64,000 bases of DNA from Paenibacillus sp. HWE-109 (GTDB lineage: Bacteria; Bacillota; Bacilli; Paenibacillales; NBRC-103111), in NCBI RefSeq assembly GCF_022163125.1, contig NZ_CP091881.1, forward strand, positions 6,262,001 through 6,326,000, in the 5' to 3' direction. A program made the position numbers and the translations under genes. Position 1 is the first letter of the stretch. Each line of letters starts with the position of its first letter. The notes beneath the pieces are model-generated. The model made no database searches, was not told the DNA's origin, and worked only from the letters and a program-made list of their open reading frames with translations. Shown piece after piece: positions 44,120-53,344 of this stretch.

Positions 44120-44210
44120 AAAAGCGGAAACTGGCTGGCATTCGACAAAATCGAGTAGCCCCTCTAGCTTTGCGTCCTTGACTTTCATCAAGTTTGCCCT
44201 TATCTCTTTT
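44120..44210 (-). promoter_or_regulatory. Cyclic di-GMP-I (GEMM) riboswitch
   Basis: The minus strand carries the GEMM landmarks in order: AAGGGCAAAC, a helix capped by a GAAA tetraloop (CTTGATGAAAGTCAAG), the invariant GGACGCAAAGC, a second helix (AGGGGCTACTCGA...) and the closing GCCAGCCAGTTTCC. An intrinsic terminator follows directly. GTTTC at the aptamer 3' end can also pair with GAAAC of the terminator, so alternative folds are possible. It should make the GGDEF-EAL and M48 genes respond to c-di-GMP. Confidence 0.9.
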
Positions 44211-44362
44211 ACGGAATATTCTTTTCATTAGTTCTGGGACTTTATTCCTATTTATTTTATATCATGCGAACGTATTTTTCGTCAATGTCAGTGGACAGGA
44301 TTGCTTTTACAAGTTTCACATGGTGTAATGGAAAGAACGATGAATTCGGAAGTGAAACAACG

Positions 44363-45148
44363 ATGAAAAAATGGTTATTTACTTTTCTTGTGCTTTTCTC
44401 CATCTTTGATATCGCTTATGCCAAGATGACCTCACCCGCGACTGAGCATACATCGGCTGTAGCAGCAATTGAGCCTCAAATCGAAGTACGAACAGATATC
44501 CACTCCGTCATGCAACCTACACCAAGCATCCTCCCTACGCCCACTCCCGAAGAAGCAGAAGACCACGGGATCATCCCTGCTCTTTCCCAGCTGCCTGAGC
44601 TTCCGAATGGCTGTGAGGCGGTAGCCGCAACGATGCTGCTTAATTGGGCTGGACTTCCTATTACCAAAGAAGAGATGGCAGACAAGCTGCCTAGAGGCCC
44701 CATGCCTTATGAAAATGAAGATGGCGCCTTTATTGGCGGCAATCCCAAAGATGTCTTCGTTGGTGATCCTTATCAAGCGGGATACGGGATTTATCACAAA
44801 CCAATGGCCAAGTTAATGGATGGGTTGCTGCCTGGGCAGGTGAAGGATATTTCCGAATCTTCATTTGAGAATTTGCTAAGCGTCGTCGCTGGCGGGAATC
44901 CCGCTATGGTTTGGGCAACCGAGCATATGGATGCTCCTTATCTGGACCTGGAGTGGCAGGACGAAGAAGGCGAGCTTGTTGAGTGGTATCAACCGGAACA
45001 TGCCTTGCTCCTGACTAGTTGGGATGCTGACTTTGCGTATATGAACGATCCTATGACTGGCGGGCAGGAATCTTACGCATTAGCAGATTTCAAATATGCG
45101 TGGGAACGGATGGGCTCGCAGGCCATCATCATCAACAAAAAAGCATGA
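44363..45148 (+). CDS. Secreted C39-like cysteine peptidase
   Basis: This protein of about 261 residues has a signal peptide (KKWLFTFLVLFSIFDIAYA), a Pro/Thr-rich linker and a peptidase C39-like domain. The catalytic Cys is in LPNGCEAVAATMLLNW, the His in PEHALLLTSWD and the Asp in MNDPMTG. ATG 44363 is preferred because the signal peptide begins there and GGAAGTG precedes it. The substrate is unknown. Confidence 0.82.
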   Translation: MKKWLFTFLVLFSIFDIAYAKMTSPATEHTSAVAAIEPQIEVRTDIHSVMQPTPSILPTPTPEEAEDHGIIPALSQLPELPNGCEAVAATMLLNWAGLPITKEEMADKLPRGPMPYENEDGAFIGGNPKDVFVGDPYQAGYGIYHKPMAKLMDGLLPGQVKDISESSFENLLSVVAGGNPAMVWATEHMDAPYLDLEWQDEEGELVEWYQPEHALLLTSWDADFAYMNDPMTGGQESYALADFKYAWERMGSQAIIINKKA

Positions 45149-45187
45149 ACAAGTTCAGTGAATCTGAGCTTGTCCATGCTTTTTTTA
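45142..45187. terminator. Bidirectional terminator between the C39 peptidase and IF-3-like genes
   Basis: AGCATGAACAAG and CTTGTCCATGCT pair, followed by TTTTTTT on the plus strand and by TTTTTTG on the minus strand. Confidence 0.88.
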
Positions 45188-45670
45188 AAGCGGATCTAGT
45201 TGTACCGCAGCCTGCTTGCCACTTAACTGAATGCCTGTTTGTTTACGCCCGCTTGCGCTTAGATCTTTCACCAGGTTCTCAAGCAATTCCTTGGCTTTGG
45301 CCCCTTCTTTGCCGGAAATTTTCACGACAAGGAGGACGGCGTCTCCAGCTTTGAGGATTCGTTCTGCTTGCTGTCTTTTGGTATCCAGGTCGTGGTCCTC
45401 AATATGCGGCGTTAGGCGCAGTTCCTTGACCTTGAGCGGCTGATCCTTTTTGCGGGCTTGCTGTTTCTCCTGCAGCGCCTCTTGCTTGGCTTGGCCGGAA
45501 CCGATCAGCTTGCAAGGCGGCGGACTGCTCATCAAGGATGTGCAGATGAGATCCACCTTGAGCTGTTTCGCCAAAGCAAGGGCTTCCTTCGTGGGCATCG
45601 TGCCCAAATCTTCGCCATGCAGTCCTGTAAGATGAACCTCGGATGCTTTGATTTTCTCATTCTTAATCAT
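45185..45670 (-). CDS. Divergent translation initiation factor IF-3 paralogue
   Basis: This 161-residue protein has the IF-3 order of features: a short N-domain (IKNEKIKASEVHLTGLHGED, ALALAKQLKVDLICTS), PPPCKLIGSGQ in place of PPVCKIMDYGK, a Lys/Arg-rich linker (KQQARKKDQPLKVKELRLTP) and a C-domain (HIEDHDLDTKRQQAERIL, KAGDAVLLVVKISGKE). It is not next to rpmI-rplT, where the housekeeping infC normally lies, so it is most likely a second copy. It may bind 30S subunits under special conditions. It faces the terminator at 45142. Confidence 0.78.
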   Translation of the reverse strand: MIKNEKIKASEVHLTGLHGEDLGTMPTKEALALAKQLKVDLICTSLMSSPPPCKLIGSGQAKQEALQEKQQARKKDQPLKVKELRLTPHIEDHDLDTKRQQAERILKAGDAVLLVVKISGKEGAKAKELLENLVKDLSASGRKQTGIQLSGKQAAVQLDPL

Positions 45671-45745
45671 TGTGATTACACCTAATCTTTCGCTATAATG
45701 AACCCATCCCTATATGAGGCTGGTTAAGGAGCTGTATATATACTT

Positions 45746-46057
45746 ATGAACAACAAAGAATTAGAAGAGCAAATGATTGAAAATTACAAGCGTGAAGAGC
45801 ATATGATGATTCTTGTATTTGCTCAGTGGTGCATTAATCACCAACTGGATCCTGCCGCGCTTTATCATAGCGCTTATCCAGATCAGCCGAACAATGAGTC
45901 TTTGCAGAAAGCACTTGAACTGACCGTTCCTAGAGAAGAAGCCGGCGAAGTCCCTGACGATACGGTGCTGGGTGTCTTGTCGTTATTCGGCAACGAGGAG
46001 CTCGCGTTCATCGTCACACAGGAAATAGAGAAACGCCCGAGAACAAGACAGGAATGA
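45746..46057 (+). CDS. Small conserved-looking protein of unknown function
   Basis: This 103-residue acidic, mostly helical protein (MNNKELEEQMIENYKREEHM, LVFAQWCINHQLDPAALYHS) has no recognised motif. TATAAT near 45694 and AAGGAG (14 bases before ATG, a long spacing) suggest real expression. It is divergent from the IF-3-like gene, with a 75-bp gap, and converges on the oxidoreductase gene with a 2-bp gap. Confidence 0.6.
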   Translation: MNNKELEEQMIENYKREEHMMILVFAQWCINHQLDPAALYHSAYPDQPNNESLQKALELTVPREEAGEVPDDTVLGVLSLFGNEELAFIVTQEIEKRPRTRQE

Positions 46058-46059
46058 TG

Positions 46060-47076
46060 CTACTGCATGTTGAAAGCATCGGCCAGCAGCTCAATCGTCC
46101 GCAGTCTGGTTTCCCAGTGATAACCGCCGGCAACGATCATGACTTCATCGACTTGGTAGCTTTCCGCTAAACTCAGCAGCTGCTGCTTCACATGCCCCGG
46201 GTCGCCTACGATCATGCGCGACCGATTGTCCCGAACCCGGGTTTGATCCCAATCCGAGTATCCATAATCTGCGGCTTCTTCAGGCGACTTCACTCCGGTG
46301 AATTCGCCTTTCTCCATTTGCAGAATGCGCAAATCGAGGGAAGCCGCAAGCCCTTCTGCCTCCGCCTGCGTCTCGGCGCACAGCACATAAATGCACACCG
46401 TCGCCTGCGGCACGACGTTCAGTGCGGACGGTCGGAACGAGCTGCGGTAGCTGCGCACCGCTTGCTGCCCTCCCGCTCCGTTAATGAAGTGCGCGAAGCA
46501 GAACGCTGCGCCTGCCTGCGAAGCGTACACCCCGCTCTGCCCGGTGGAGCCGAGCAGCCATACCTGCGGCACTCCGGCCACCAACGGGGTGGCGCGGATG
46601 CCCTCGAACACATGCCCGGGTTCCACCGAGTCGGTGAGGAACCCGAGAAGATCTGTGACTTGTGCGGGGAAGCGCTCCAGTCCCTCGAACAGATCCGCGC
46701 TGACACCTCGCAGCGCTTTGGCCGTATGGGGCGTTCCTCCGGGCGCACGCCCAATACCAAGGTCGATGCGGCCTGGATACAGCGCTTCGAGCATGCGGAA
46801 GTTCTCAGCGACCTTGTAGGCGCTGTAATGCGGCAGCAGGACGCCGCCGGAACCAAACCGGATGCGGCTCGTACGGGCAGCCAAGCTGGAGATCAGCACT
46901 TCCGGCGATGAACCTGCAAGTCCCATGGAGTTATGATGCTCCGACGCCCAGAATCGGGTGTAGCCGAGACGATCAGCAGCTTGCGCCAACGCCATCGTTT
47001 GTTGCAGCGCATCGCTATGCGTATATCCGGACGAAACCGGTGATTGATCAAGGATACTTAGCTTCAGCACATCCAT
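46060..47076 (-). CDS. Luciferase-like (LLM class) flavin-dependent oxidoreductase
   Basis: This 338-residue TIM-barrel protein has the bacterial luciferase-like pattern: LSILDQSPVSSG, YTRFWASEHHNS, RIRFGSGGVLLPHYSAYKVA, GRIDLGIGRAPGG and a late YQVDEVMIV. It would use FMNH2 and O2 or F420-like chemistry on an unknown substrate. GC is higher than in the neighbours. Start ATG 47076 follows AGAAAGAAGG-type purines. Confidence 0.85.
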   Translation of the reverse strand: MDVLKLSILDQSPVSSGYTHSDALQQTMALAQAADRLGYTRFWASEHHNSMGLAGSSPEVLISSLAARTSRIRFGSGGVLLPHYSAYKVAENFRMLEALYPGRIDLGIGRAPGGTPHTAKALRGVSADLFEGLERFPAQVTDLLGFLTDSVEPGHVFEGIRATPLVAGVPQVWLLGSTGQSGVYASQAGAAFCFAHFINGAGGQQAVRSYRSSFRPSALNVVPQATVCIYVLCAETQAEAEGLAASLDLRILQMEKGEFTGVKSPEEAADYGYSDWDQTRVRDNRSRMIVGDPGHVKQQLLSLAESYQVDEVMIVAGGYHWETRLRTIELLADAFNMQ

Positions 47077-47134
47077 ACCTTCTTTCTAAATCATCTACCG
47101 ATCTTGATTATACAACGCACAGCCAACAAAAGAA

Positions 47135-47165
47135 AAAGGACAAACCCCTAAAGGCATTGTCCTTT
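47135..47165 (-). terminator. Terminator after the TVP38 gene
   Basis: On the minus strand AAAGGACAA and TTGTCCTTT pair and are followed by TTCTTTT, about 90 bp beyond the stop codon. Confidence 0.7.
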
Positions 47166-47253
47166 ATACACTTATACATCAGTATCCTGCATCCCACTTT
47201 GTTGCTTACTAAAAGTGTATGGCAGACGACTGGCTTTATGACAGCATTTTTAT

Positions 47254-47922
47254 TTAAGCTGCATCCTTCGCTTTCTCGCCCGGCTGTTTCTTCTTGAATA
47301 GCAGAGGGATAAGCGCAAACAGAGCATACATGCCAACCGCTGCATAAAACTTTACCGACCCGATCTCTTGCAGGGACGCGCCAAATACGTTGTATACCAC
47401 GGCGCCCGGAATGATGCCGATCAAGGTGCCCCAGGTATAATCCCAGAAACGGATCTTCGATAAACCCGCTCCATAACTGATGCCATCGAAGGGAAAGAAA
47501 GGCATTAGCCGCATATAGAGAACGACCATGAACCCTTTCTCCTCAGCCTTTTGATCAAACGATTGCAGCTTTTTGCTTTTAAGTATGCGTTGGAAGCTAT
47601 TGCGCCCCCACCTGCGCGTAATGTAAAAGGAAAGCAGAGCACCCGCTCCCGCTCCAATGATATCGTAGATGGTTCCCCAGAAGGCACCGAAGACATAACC
47701 CCCATATAAGGTTAACGGTGTGGCAGGAAACAGCACCAAAGGACGAAGCGTATAGACAATGATGTATAGCAGACCTCCGATAGGCCCTAGCTCTCGCAGC
47801 CACTCGGTGATGCCGTCCAAATCCAGTTCATCCCAAACGCCGGTCCATTTCATAATAAGCAGTCCGGCTCCCGCGGCCAGAAACCAGCCAACCAGCACCC
47901 AAAGCGACTTCGAACGCGCCAT
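47254..47922 (-). CDS. TVP38/TMEM64 family membrane protein
   Basis: This 222-residue protein has about six helices with the SNARE-associated/DedA-like core (LYGGYVFGAFWGTIYDIIGA, MRLMPFFPFDGISYGAGLSK) and a basic C-terminus. Members influence membrane lipid balance. ATG 47922 is chosen because GAGGAGGGAAGCC precedes it; the longer frame adds 27 non-hydrophobic residues. Confidence 0.85.
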   Translation of the reverse strand: MARSKSLWVLVGWFLAAGAGLLIMKWTGVWDELDLDGITEWLRELGPIGGLLYIIVYTLRPLVLFPATPLTLYGGYVFGAFWGTIYDIIGAGAGALLSFYITRRWGRNSFQRILKSKKLQSFDQKAEEKGFMVVLYMRLMPFFPFDGISYGAGLSKIRFWDYTWGTLIGIIPGAVVYNVFGASLQEIGSVKFYAAVGMYALFALIPLLFKKKQPGEKAKDAA

Positions 47923-48133
47923 GGCTTCCCTCCTCTGTACCGAACAAAGTAACTTCTTCGAAGCCCTGTATATGCTTTCCATCTTACACAAATCTGGTGG
48001 CACATATCAACACGCAGGAAACCATTGATGGTGAAGAACAGATATGATAAACTGCTCCCATCTCCTGTCCATTATTTTCCGCACTTTATTCCTTGCCGAT
48101 CTGCCTATTTCGCATCTACTGGAGGAATTTCAC

Positions 48134-50446
48134 ATGCTGCTGCGACGCAAAAGCATCTTCTTGACGTTATGGCTGTCCTATATTCTTATCTTGCTCATTC
48201 CTGTTTCAGGTACCTTCGTCCTCTATACGAATATGGAGAAAAGCATGGTGGACAACGCCAACCGCTCGAATTTAGCTATGCTGGAACAAGCTCGTCAGGT
48301 CGTGGACAGCAATTTGCAAGAACTGGAACAGCTTGGCATCCAAATTGCCACCCAACCGAAACTTCAAACCTTATGGACACTCAAAGACAGTGAAAAATAT
48401 ATCCAATATGAGGAAGCCGTCCGCGCGCTAAAAACGATACGCAATGGCCCTCCTTTTGTTGATGATTTCTACATTTATTTGCGTAATGAAGATACCGTTA
48501 TTTCCCCGAATTTAAAAACGGATGCCACTACCTTTTTCACCAGTCTATATCCTCTTCCAGGTATGAGCTTGGATCAAGTCCGTTCTAAGCTTCTAACCGG
48601 CTATCACTATTTAAGCTATTGGCCGACGTCAGCTCCAAGCCCGGATCAAGCAACCAAAAATGTTGTCGCCAGCGCCATATCTCTGCCTCTGGGAGAGAAC
48701 AGCAATGTGGAAGGCACCTTAATTATGCTGATCAACGAGCAGCAAATCCTCGATCTATTGAAAGGTATTCAATGGGTAAACAACGGCTCCATGTTTATCC
48801 TCGATGCGACAGGCCAAGTGATCGTATCTACTAGCAGCCAGTACAAGCTATCCCCTAGTTTGCTCGCAGAAACCGAGAACTCTAATGGGTACAAAAGCTA
48901 TGATGTTGAAGGTAAACCGCAAATGCTTTCTTATACGACCGGTAAAAGCGGTTGGAAATATATTTCCCTCGTTCCGAAGAGCGTTGTGTTGGAACGTGTC
49001 AACGAAATGAAGACATGGGCCTTATTCTTGCTGGTACTTGTTGTTGCGGCAGGAAGCGCAGCAGCTTATTGGATGGCTTATCGCAGCTACAGCCCGATTC
49101 GCGATCTCGTTTACAGCCTTAATAAAGGAAAAAGCGATCCGCGCCAGGGCAGTGCGAACGAATATGAATTCATCCGCAATTCCATTGCCGAGTCCGTTGC
49201 TGAGGGCAAAGCGCTTGAACAGCAATTAGCAGGGCATCTTCCCGTTGTACGCGCGACTTTTCTGACAAGGCTGCTCAAAGGCGAAGTGGAACAAGCGGAG
49301 ATCACGGATGACTCCCTTGCCTTCATGGGCGTAGATCTGCCTCACCCTTATCTTGGCGTTATTCTCGTTGAAGTCGATGACAGCAACGAATTCCGAATGG
49401 AAGAGAGCGATCGTGATCGCGCCCTTGTGCGTTTTATTCTGTTTAATTTAAGCAGCGAATTGATTGGCAATTCCGGTTATGTCACAGAGACCGACAGCAA
49501 TCGCTTAGCGCTGCTCTTGAATGTCCCTGATGATTCCGAGGAAACATTCCGCAATCGCGATGCGTTAATTACCGAACTCAAAGCCATCATCGAAGGTCGC
49601 TTTCGGATGAAGATCACCATCGCAACCAGTTCCTTCCAAAGGGGAAGACTGGAAGCTTCACGCTGCTACAACGAGGCTCTCAACGCCCTTGATTATCGGA
49701 TTATTCATGGCATCAGCTCCGTCATTCATTACAATGAAATCCGTATCCAGGAACGAACGTACTATCACTATCCGATGGAAATCGAGGCGCAGATCATCAA
49801 TTGTCTCAAAAGCGGCGAATATGACCAAGTCGAGCGTTTGCTTAATGAACTGTACGAGCACAATATGGGGACGCGCGACACGACACCTGAACTAGGCAAG
49901 CTGTTATTTCTAAACTTGCTGTCAACGGTGCTGAAAGTAACGAATGCGCTCAAAATTGACGAGAAGCAATGGCAGGTCGGTGCGACCGACCCTGTTAAAC
50001 TGATTATTAACAGCACCTCTGCTGACGATATGCTGAAGAAAGTGAAAGATCTGTGCTTATTTATTTGCAACAGCGTTCAAGAGGCTAGATCCGAGCATAA
50101 TGAACGTTGGAATGAACGAATGAAGACCTACATTGATGAGCACTACGGGGATCACTCCCTTAGCTTAACTTCCATCGCTGAACATTTCGGAATGACACCG
50201 CAGTATATGTCCGGATTGTTCAAGAAACAATATGGCATTAACGTGACCGACTATATGATAGAGGTGCGGATGAAAGAAGCGAAGCGCTGGCTCGCGGTTC
50301 CAGGTATGACGATCCTGCAAGTTGCTGAGCAAGTTGGCTATTCGACCGATATTGGCTTCATTCGCGTTTTCAAGAAAATGGAAGGAATTACGCCTGGGAA
50401 ATACCGCGAAATGCAGCAAAGAAGCGATAATCTGAAAGACAGTTAG
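48134..50446 (+). CDS. Membrane-anchored AraC-family regulator (YesN/Cache type)
   Basis: This 770-residue protein has a membrane helix (about 9-31), an extracellular Cache-like sensor (about 35-285), a second helix (about 296-318), a middle region and a C-terminal AraC pair of helix-turn-helices (SLTSIAEHFGMTPQYMSGLF, ILQVAEQVGYSTDIGFIRVF). Such proteins sense extracellular sugars or binding proteins and activate the adjacent transporter. ATG 48134 follows TGGAGG. The solute-binding protein gene begins 147 bp after its stop. Confidence 0.88.
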   Translation: MLLRRKSIFLTLWLSYILILLIPVSGTFVLYTNMEKSMVDNANRSNLAMLEQARQVVDSNLQELEQLGIQIATQPKLQTLWTLKDSEKYIQYEEAVRALKTIRNGPPFVDDFYIYLRNEDTVISPNLKTDATTFFTSLYPLPGMSLDQVRSKLLTGYHYLSYWPTSAPSPDQATKNVVASAISLPLGENSNVEGTLIMLINEQQILDLLKGIQWVNNGSMFILDATGQVIVSTSSQYKLSPSLLAETENSNGYKSYDVEGKPQMLSYTTGKSGWKYISLVPKSVVLERVNEMKTWALFLLVLVVAAGSAAAYWMAYRSYSPIRDLVYSLNKGKSDPRQGSANEYEFIRNSIAESVAEGKALEQQLAGHLPVVRATFLTRLLKGEVEQAEITDDSLAFMGVDLPHPYLGVILVEVDDSNEFRMEESDRDRALVRFILFNLSSELIGNSGYVTETDSNRLALLLNVPDDSEETFRNRDALITELKAIIEGRFRMKITIATSSFQRGRLEASRCYNEALNALDYRIIHGISSVIHYNEIRIQERTYYHYPMEIEAQIINCLKSGEYDQVERLLNELYEHNMGTRDTTPELGKLLFLNLLSTVLKVTNALKIDEKQWQVGATDPVKLIINSTSADDMLKKVKDLCLFICNSVQEARSEHNERWNERMKTYIDEHYGDHSLSLTSIAEHFGMTPQYMSGLFKKQYGINVTDYMIEVRMKEAKRWLAVPGMTILQVAEQVGYSTDIGFIRVFKKMEGITPGKYREMQQRSDNLKDS

Positions 50447-50461
50447 AGGGTATGAAAACTG

Positions 50462-50494
50462 GTTTATCCTTGATCTGAAGCGGTGTTTATCCTT
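50462..50494 (+). promoter_or_regulatory. Direct repeat likely bound by the AraC-type regulator
   Basis: GTTTATCCTT occurs at 50462-50471 and 50485-50494, 23 bp apart (about two helical turns, suited to tandem AraC sites). The pair lies about 100 bp upstream of the solute-binding protein start. Confidence 0.5.
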
Positions 50495-50593
50495 CATTAG
50501 AACGTATTGTAGGCAGCAGGAGTCTGTTCTTCTATATTGAAATTGCGGACAGCGATAACCGTAAAACAATATGCACAGGAGGGTCACCCAAGC

Positions 50594-52249
50594 ATGAACA
50601 GAAAAAAAAACGCGATTCAGTTTACCGTGATCACAGCTACAGCACTCTCATTGTTACTTGCAGGATGCAGCAGCGAAACGGCTAAGCCATCCCCGGCAGC
50701 AACAGGAACTTCCACAGGCGCAGCATCCTCTGCAGCCCCAGAAGTGAAGTATCCTACTTCCTTCAAGTACTGGGTTCCTATGAACGGCAATGCGGCCGCT
50801 GTGATGAAAAACTACAATGAGATGGCCGCCTACAAAGAGATCGAGAAGAAAACCGGCACTAAGGTAGAATTTCAACATCCACCAACGGGTCAAGAAAAAG
50901 ATCAATTCAATATCATGTTAGCCTCTAACAGCTTACCTGACGTAATTGAGTACAATTTCGCATCCGGGATGGGACAATCGACCGCCCAAAGCCCAGATTC
51001 ACTAATTAAAGGGAAACAAATTCTTCGTTTGAATGAACTGATTGAGAAGAACGCACCCAATTTAACGAAAGTGCTGAAAGATCATCCAGAATTCCGCAAA
51101 ATGATTACAACCGATGAAGGCAATATTTATGTGATGCCTTTCTTGCTTGGAGACGAGCAGTTGAGTGTTGTTAATGGACCTATTTTCCGCCAAGATTGGC
51201 TAGATAAATTGGGCCTCAAAGTACCGACAACCATCCCTGAATGGGAAACCGTGTTAACAGCGTTCCGTGATAAAGATCCGAACGGCAATGGCAAGAAAGA
51301 CGAAATCCCTTTCTATATGAACTTAGGCGGCGATTTCGATACCAACAACCTCCTCGTCGGAGCATGGGGGATTACAACCGATTTCTATAACGACAAAGGC
51401 AAAGTAAAGTATGGCCCTATTCAGCCTGAATATAAAGAATTTCTAGCTACACTGGCCCGTTGGTACAAAGATGGTCTCATTGACAAAGATTATGCAAGCA
51501 TCACGGATGCCAAGCTGAAAGATGCCAAAATCACCAATAGCCAGGTAGGTGCCTACTCCGGATATGCAGGTTCCGGTCTTGGCCGTTACTTAACTTTGGT
51601 TCAACCGACCACGCCAAGCTTCTCCTTGGTAGGAGCTCCTTATCCTAAATTAAAAGAAGGCGCGGCAACTTCACTTGGGCAATATACAATGCCTTTCACA
51701 GGGTATGGCGCAGCCGTTTCTGCTCAAGCCAAAAACCCGGATCAAATCATCAAATGGCTTGACTACAAATATAGTCAAGAAGGCGCTATGTTAATGAACT
51801 TCGGTATTGAAGGCGAAAGCTACAAAATGGAGAATGGCTATCCGAAATATACCGACCTCATTATGAATAACCCGGATAAACTGCCAATCACGCAAGCCAT
51901 GGCCAAATATTTCCAAGCAAGCTGGAGCGGTCCATTTGTTCAGGATAAACGCTACATTGAGCAGTACTATACGATCCCTGCACAACGTGATGCTCAAAAA
52001 GCATGGACGGCAGCCGATCATACGAAACAAATGCCAGGCATCAGCTTAACAGCCGATGAAAGCACGAAAACAGCCTCCATCATGAACGATGTGAAAACAT
52101 ATCGTGACGAAATGTTCAATAAATTCGTGATGAATGCGGAACCCATCGAGAATTTCGACAAGTATGTGCAAACGATGAAAGGCATGGGCATCGAAGAAGC
52201 TATTAAAGCACGTCAAGCTGGTTTGGATCGCTTCAACACTCGCAAATAA
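50594..52249 (+). CDS. Carbohydrate ABC transporter solute-binding lipoprotein (LplA-like)
   Basis: This 551-residue lipoprotein has a signal with lipobox LLLAGC and a Ser/Ala/Thr linker. Family 1 binding-protein features include FQHPPTGQEKDQFNIMLASN, SLPDVIEYNF and an EF-hand-like loop DKDPNGNGKKDE. It should capture an oligosaccharide outside the cell for the two permeases that follow. ATG 50594 follows AGGAGGG. No ATPase gene is present; these Paenibacillus systems often share an MsmX-type ATPase encoded elsewhere. Confidence 0.9.
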   Translation: MNRKKNAIQFTVITATALSLLLAGCSSETAKPSPAATGTSTGAASSAAPEVKYPTSFKYWVPMNGNAAAVMKNYNEMAAYKEIEKKTGTKVEFQHPPTGQEKDQFNIMLASNSLPDVIEYNFASGMGQSTAQSPDSLIKGKQILRLNELIEKNAPNLTKVLKDHPEFRKMITTDEGNIYVMPFLLGDEQLSVVNGPIFRQDWLDKLGLKVPTTIPEWETVLTAFRDKDPNGNGKKDEIPFYMNLGGDFDTNNLLVGAWGITTDFYNDKGKVKYGPIQPEYKEFLATLARWYKDGLIDKDYASITDAKLKDAKITNSQVGAYSGYAGSGLGRYLTLVQPTTPSFSLVGAPYPKLKEGAATSLGQYTMPFTGYGAAVSAQAKNPDQIIKWLDYKYSQEGAMLMNFGIEGESYKMENGYPKYTDLIMNNPDKLPITQAMAKYFQASWSGPFVQDKRYIEQYYTIPAQRDAQKAWTAADHTKQMPGISLTADESTKTASIMNDVKTYRDEMFNKFVMNAEPIENFDKYVQTMKGMGIEEAIKARQAGLDRFNTRK

Positions 52250-52259
52250 GTATACCGTT

Positions 52260-52312
52260 AGACGCTGAGCTCACGGTGAGGAAACAAGATTCCTCGCCGT
52301 GTGGCGTCTTCT
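52260..52312 (+). terminator. Hairpin between the binding-protein and permease genes
   Basis: AGACGC/GCGTCT and CACGGTGAGGAA/TTCCTCGCCGTG form a two-part stem with a 6-nt loop, followed by a weak T-tract (TCTTCTT). It probably lowers read-through or protects the upstream mRNA, so that the binding protein exceeds the permeases. Confidence 0.7.
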
Positions 52313-52357
52313 TGCACCCATTTTCACCGACTCAATAGCTGAAGGAGGGGCCACGCG

Positions 52358-53326
52358 ATGCCCACAGCACTCAAAGAACAGACCGGCTCCGTGAAGCCGG
52401 CAGTCAATAAGAGCGGGTTCAAATATCGTTTTATCCGCGATGCCAAAATCAATAAATATGTCTATATCATGCTGCTTCCTGTAGTCGTCTACTACATCCT
52501 TTTTTATTACGTCCCGATGTATGGACTGCAAATCGCTTTCAAAGATTATGCACCGGGTATCGGCATTTTGCATAGCCCCTGGGTTGGGTTCAAACATTTC
52601 CATGACTTCTTTTCCAGTTTCTACTTCTGGCGCATTTTACGCAATACCCTGTTAATGAGCTCCTATGATTTGCTGTTTTCCTTTCCTGCCTCCATCATCT
52701 TGGCGCTATTGCTGAATGAGCTGCGCAGCAGGTTCCTCAAAAGAGCCGTCCAAACGATAACGTATATGCCGCATTTTATATCCATCGTTGTTATCTCAGG
52801 CATGCTCGTTGATTTCTTGGCCCGTGACGGGTTAATCAACAACATCCTAAACTCCTGGTTCGGCTTTACGCCAATCACGTTTTTGCAGGAGAGTGGATGG
52901 TTCCGGTCCATCTATGTGTCCTCGAATATTTGGCAAAATGTAGGCTGGGGCTCCATCATTTATTTATCAGCCATGTCTGGCATTGATCCTTCCTTATACG
53001 AAGCTTCCAGAGTAGATGGTGCCAATCGCTGGCAGCAAACCTTTAACATTACCCTCCCGGGTATCATGTCTACCGTTGTCATTCTGCTTATTCTGCAAAT
53101 CGGAAACTTCATGACCATTGGCGCAGACAAAATATTGCTCTTATACAACCCAACCACCTATGAAACTGCCGATGTCATTGGGACATTCGTCTATCGCAAA
53201 GGGATTCTCGAATCAAACTTCAGCTACAGTTCGGCTGTCGGACTCTTCAACTCCCTCATTAATTTCACGCTGCTCGTTCTGGCCAATACACTAAGCCGAC
53301 GCACCAGTGATAATAAGCTTTGGTAA
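52358..53326 (+). CDS. Sugar ABC transporter permease (LplB-like)
   Basis: This 322-residue protein has six membrane helices and the EAA loop that docks the ATPase (YEASRVDGANRWQQTFNITL). The order and size match LplB/YteP permeases. GAAGGAGGGG precedes ATG 52358. It pairs with the next permease. Confidence 0.9.
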   Translation: MPTALKEQTGSVKPAVNKSGFKYRFIRDAKINKYVYIMLLPVVVYYILFYYVPMYGLQIAFKDYAPGIGILHSPWVGFKHFHDFFSSFYFWRILRNTLLMSSYDLLFSFPASIILALLLNELRSRFLKRAVQTITYMPHFISIVVISGMLVDFLARDGLINNILNSWFGFTPITFLQESGWFRSIYVSSNIWQNVGWGSIIYLSAMSGIDPSLYEASRVDGANRWQQTFNITLPGIMSTVVILLILQIGNFMTIGADKILLLYNPTTYETADVIGTFVYRKGILESNFSYSSAVGLFNSLINFTLLVLANTLSRRTSDNKLW

Positions 53327-53344
53327 AAGGAGGCTGCAACCATC

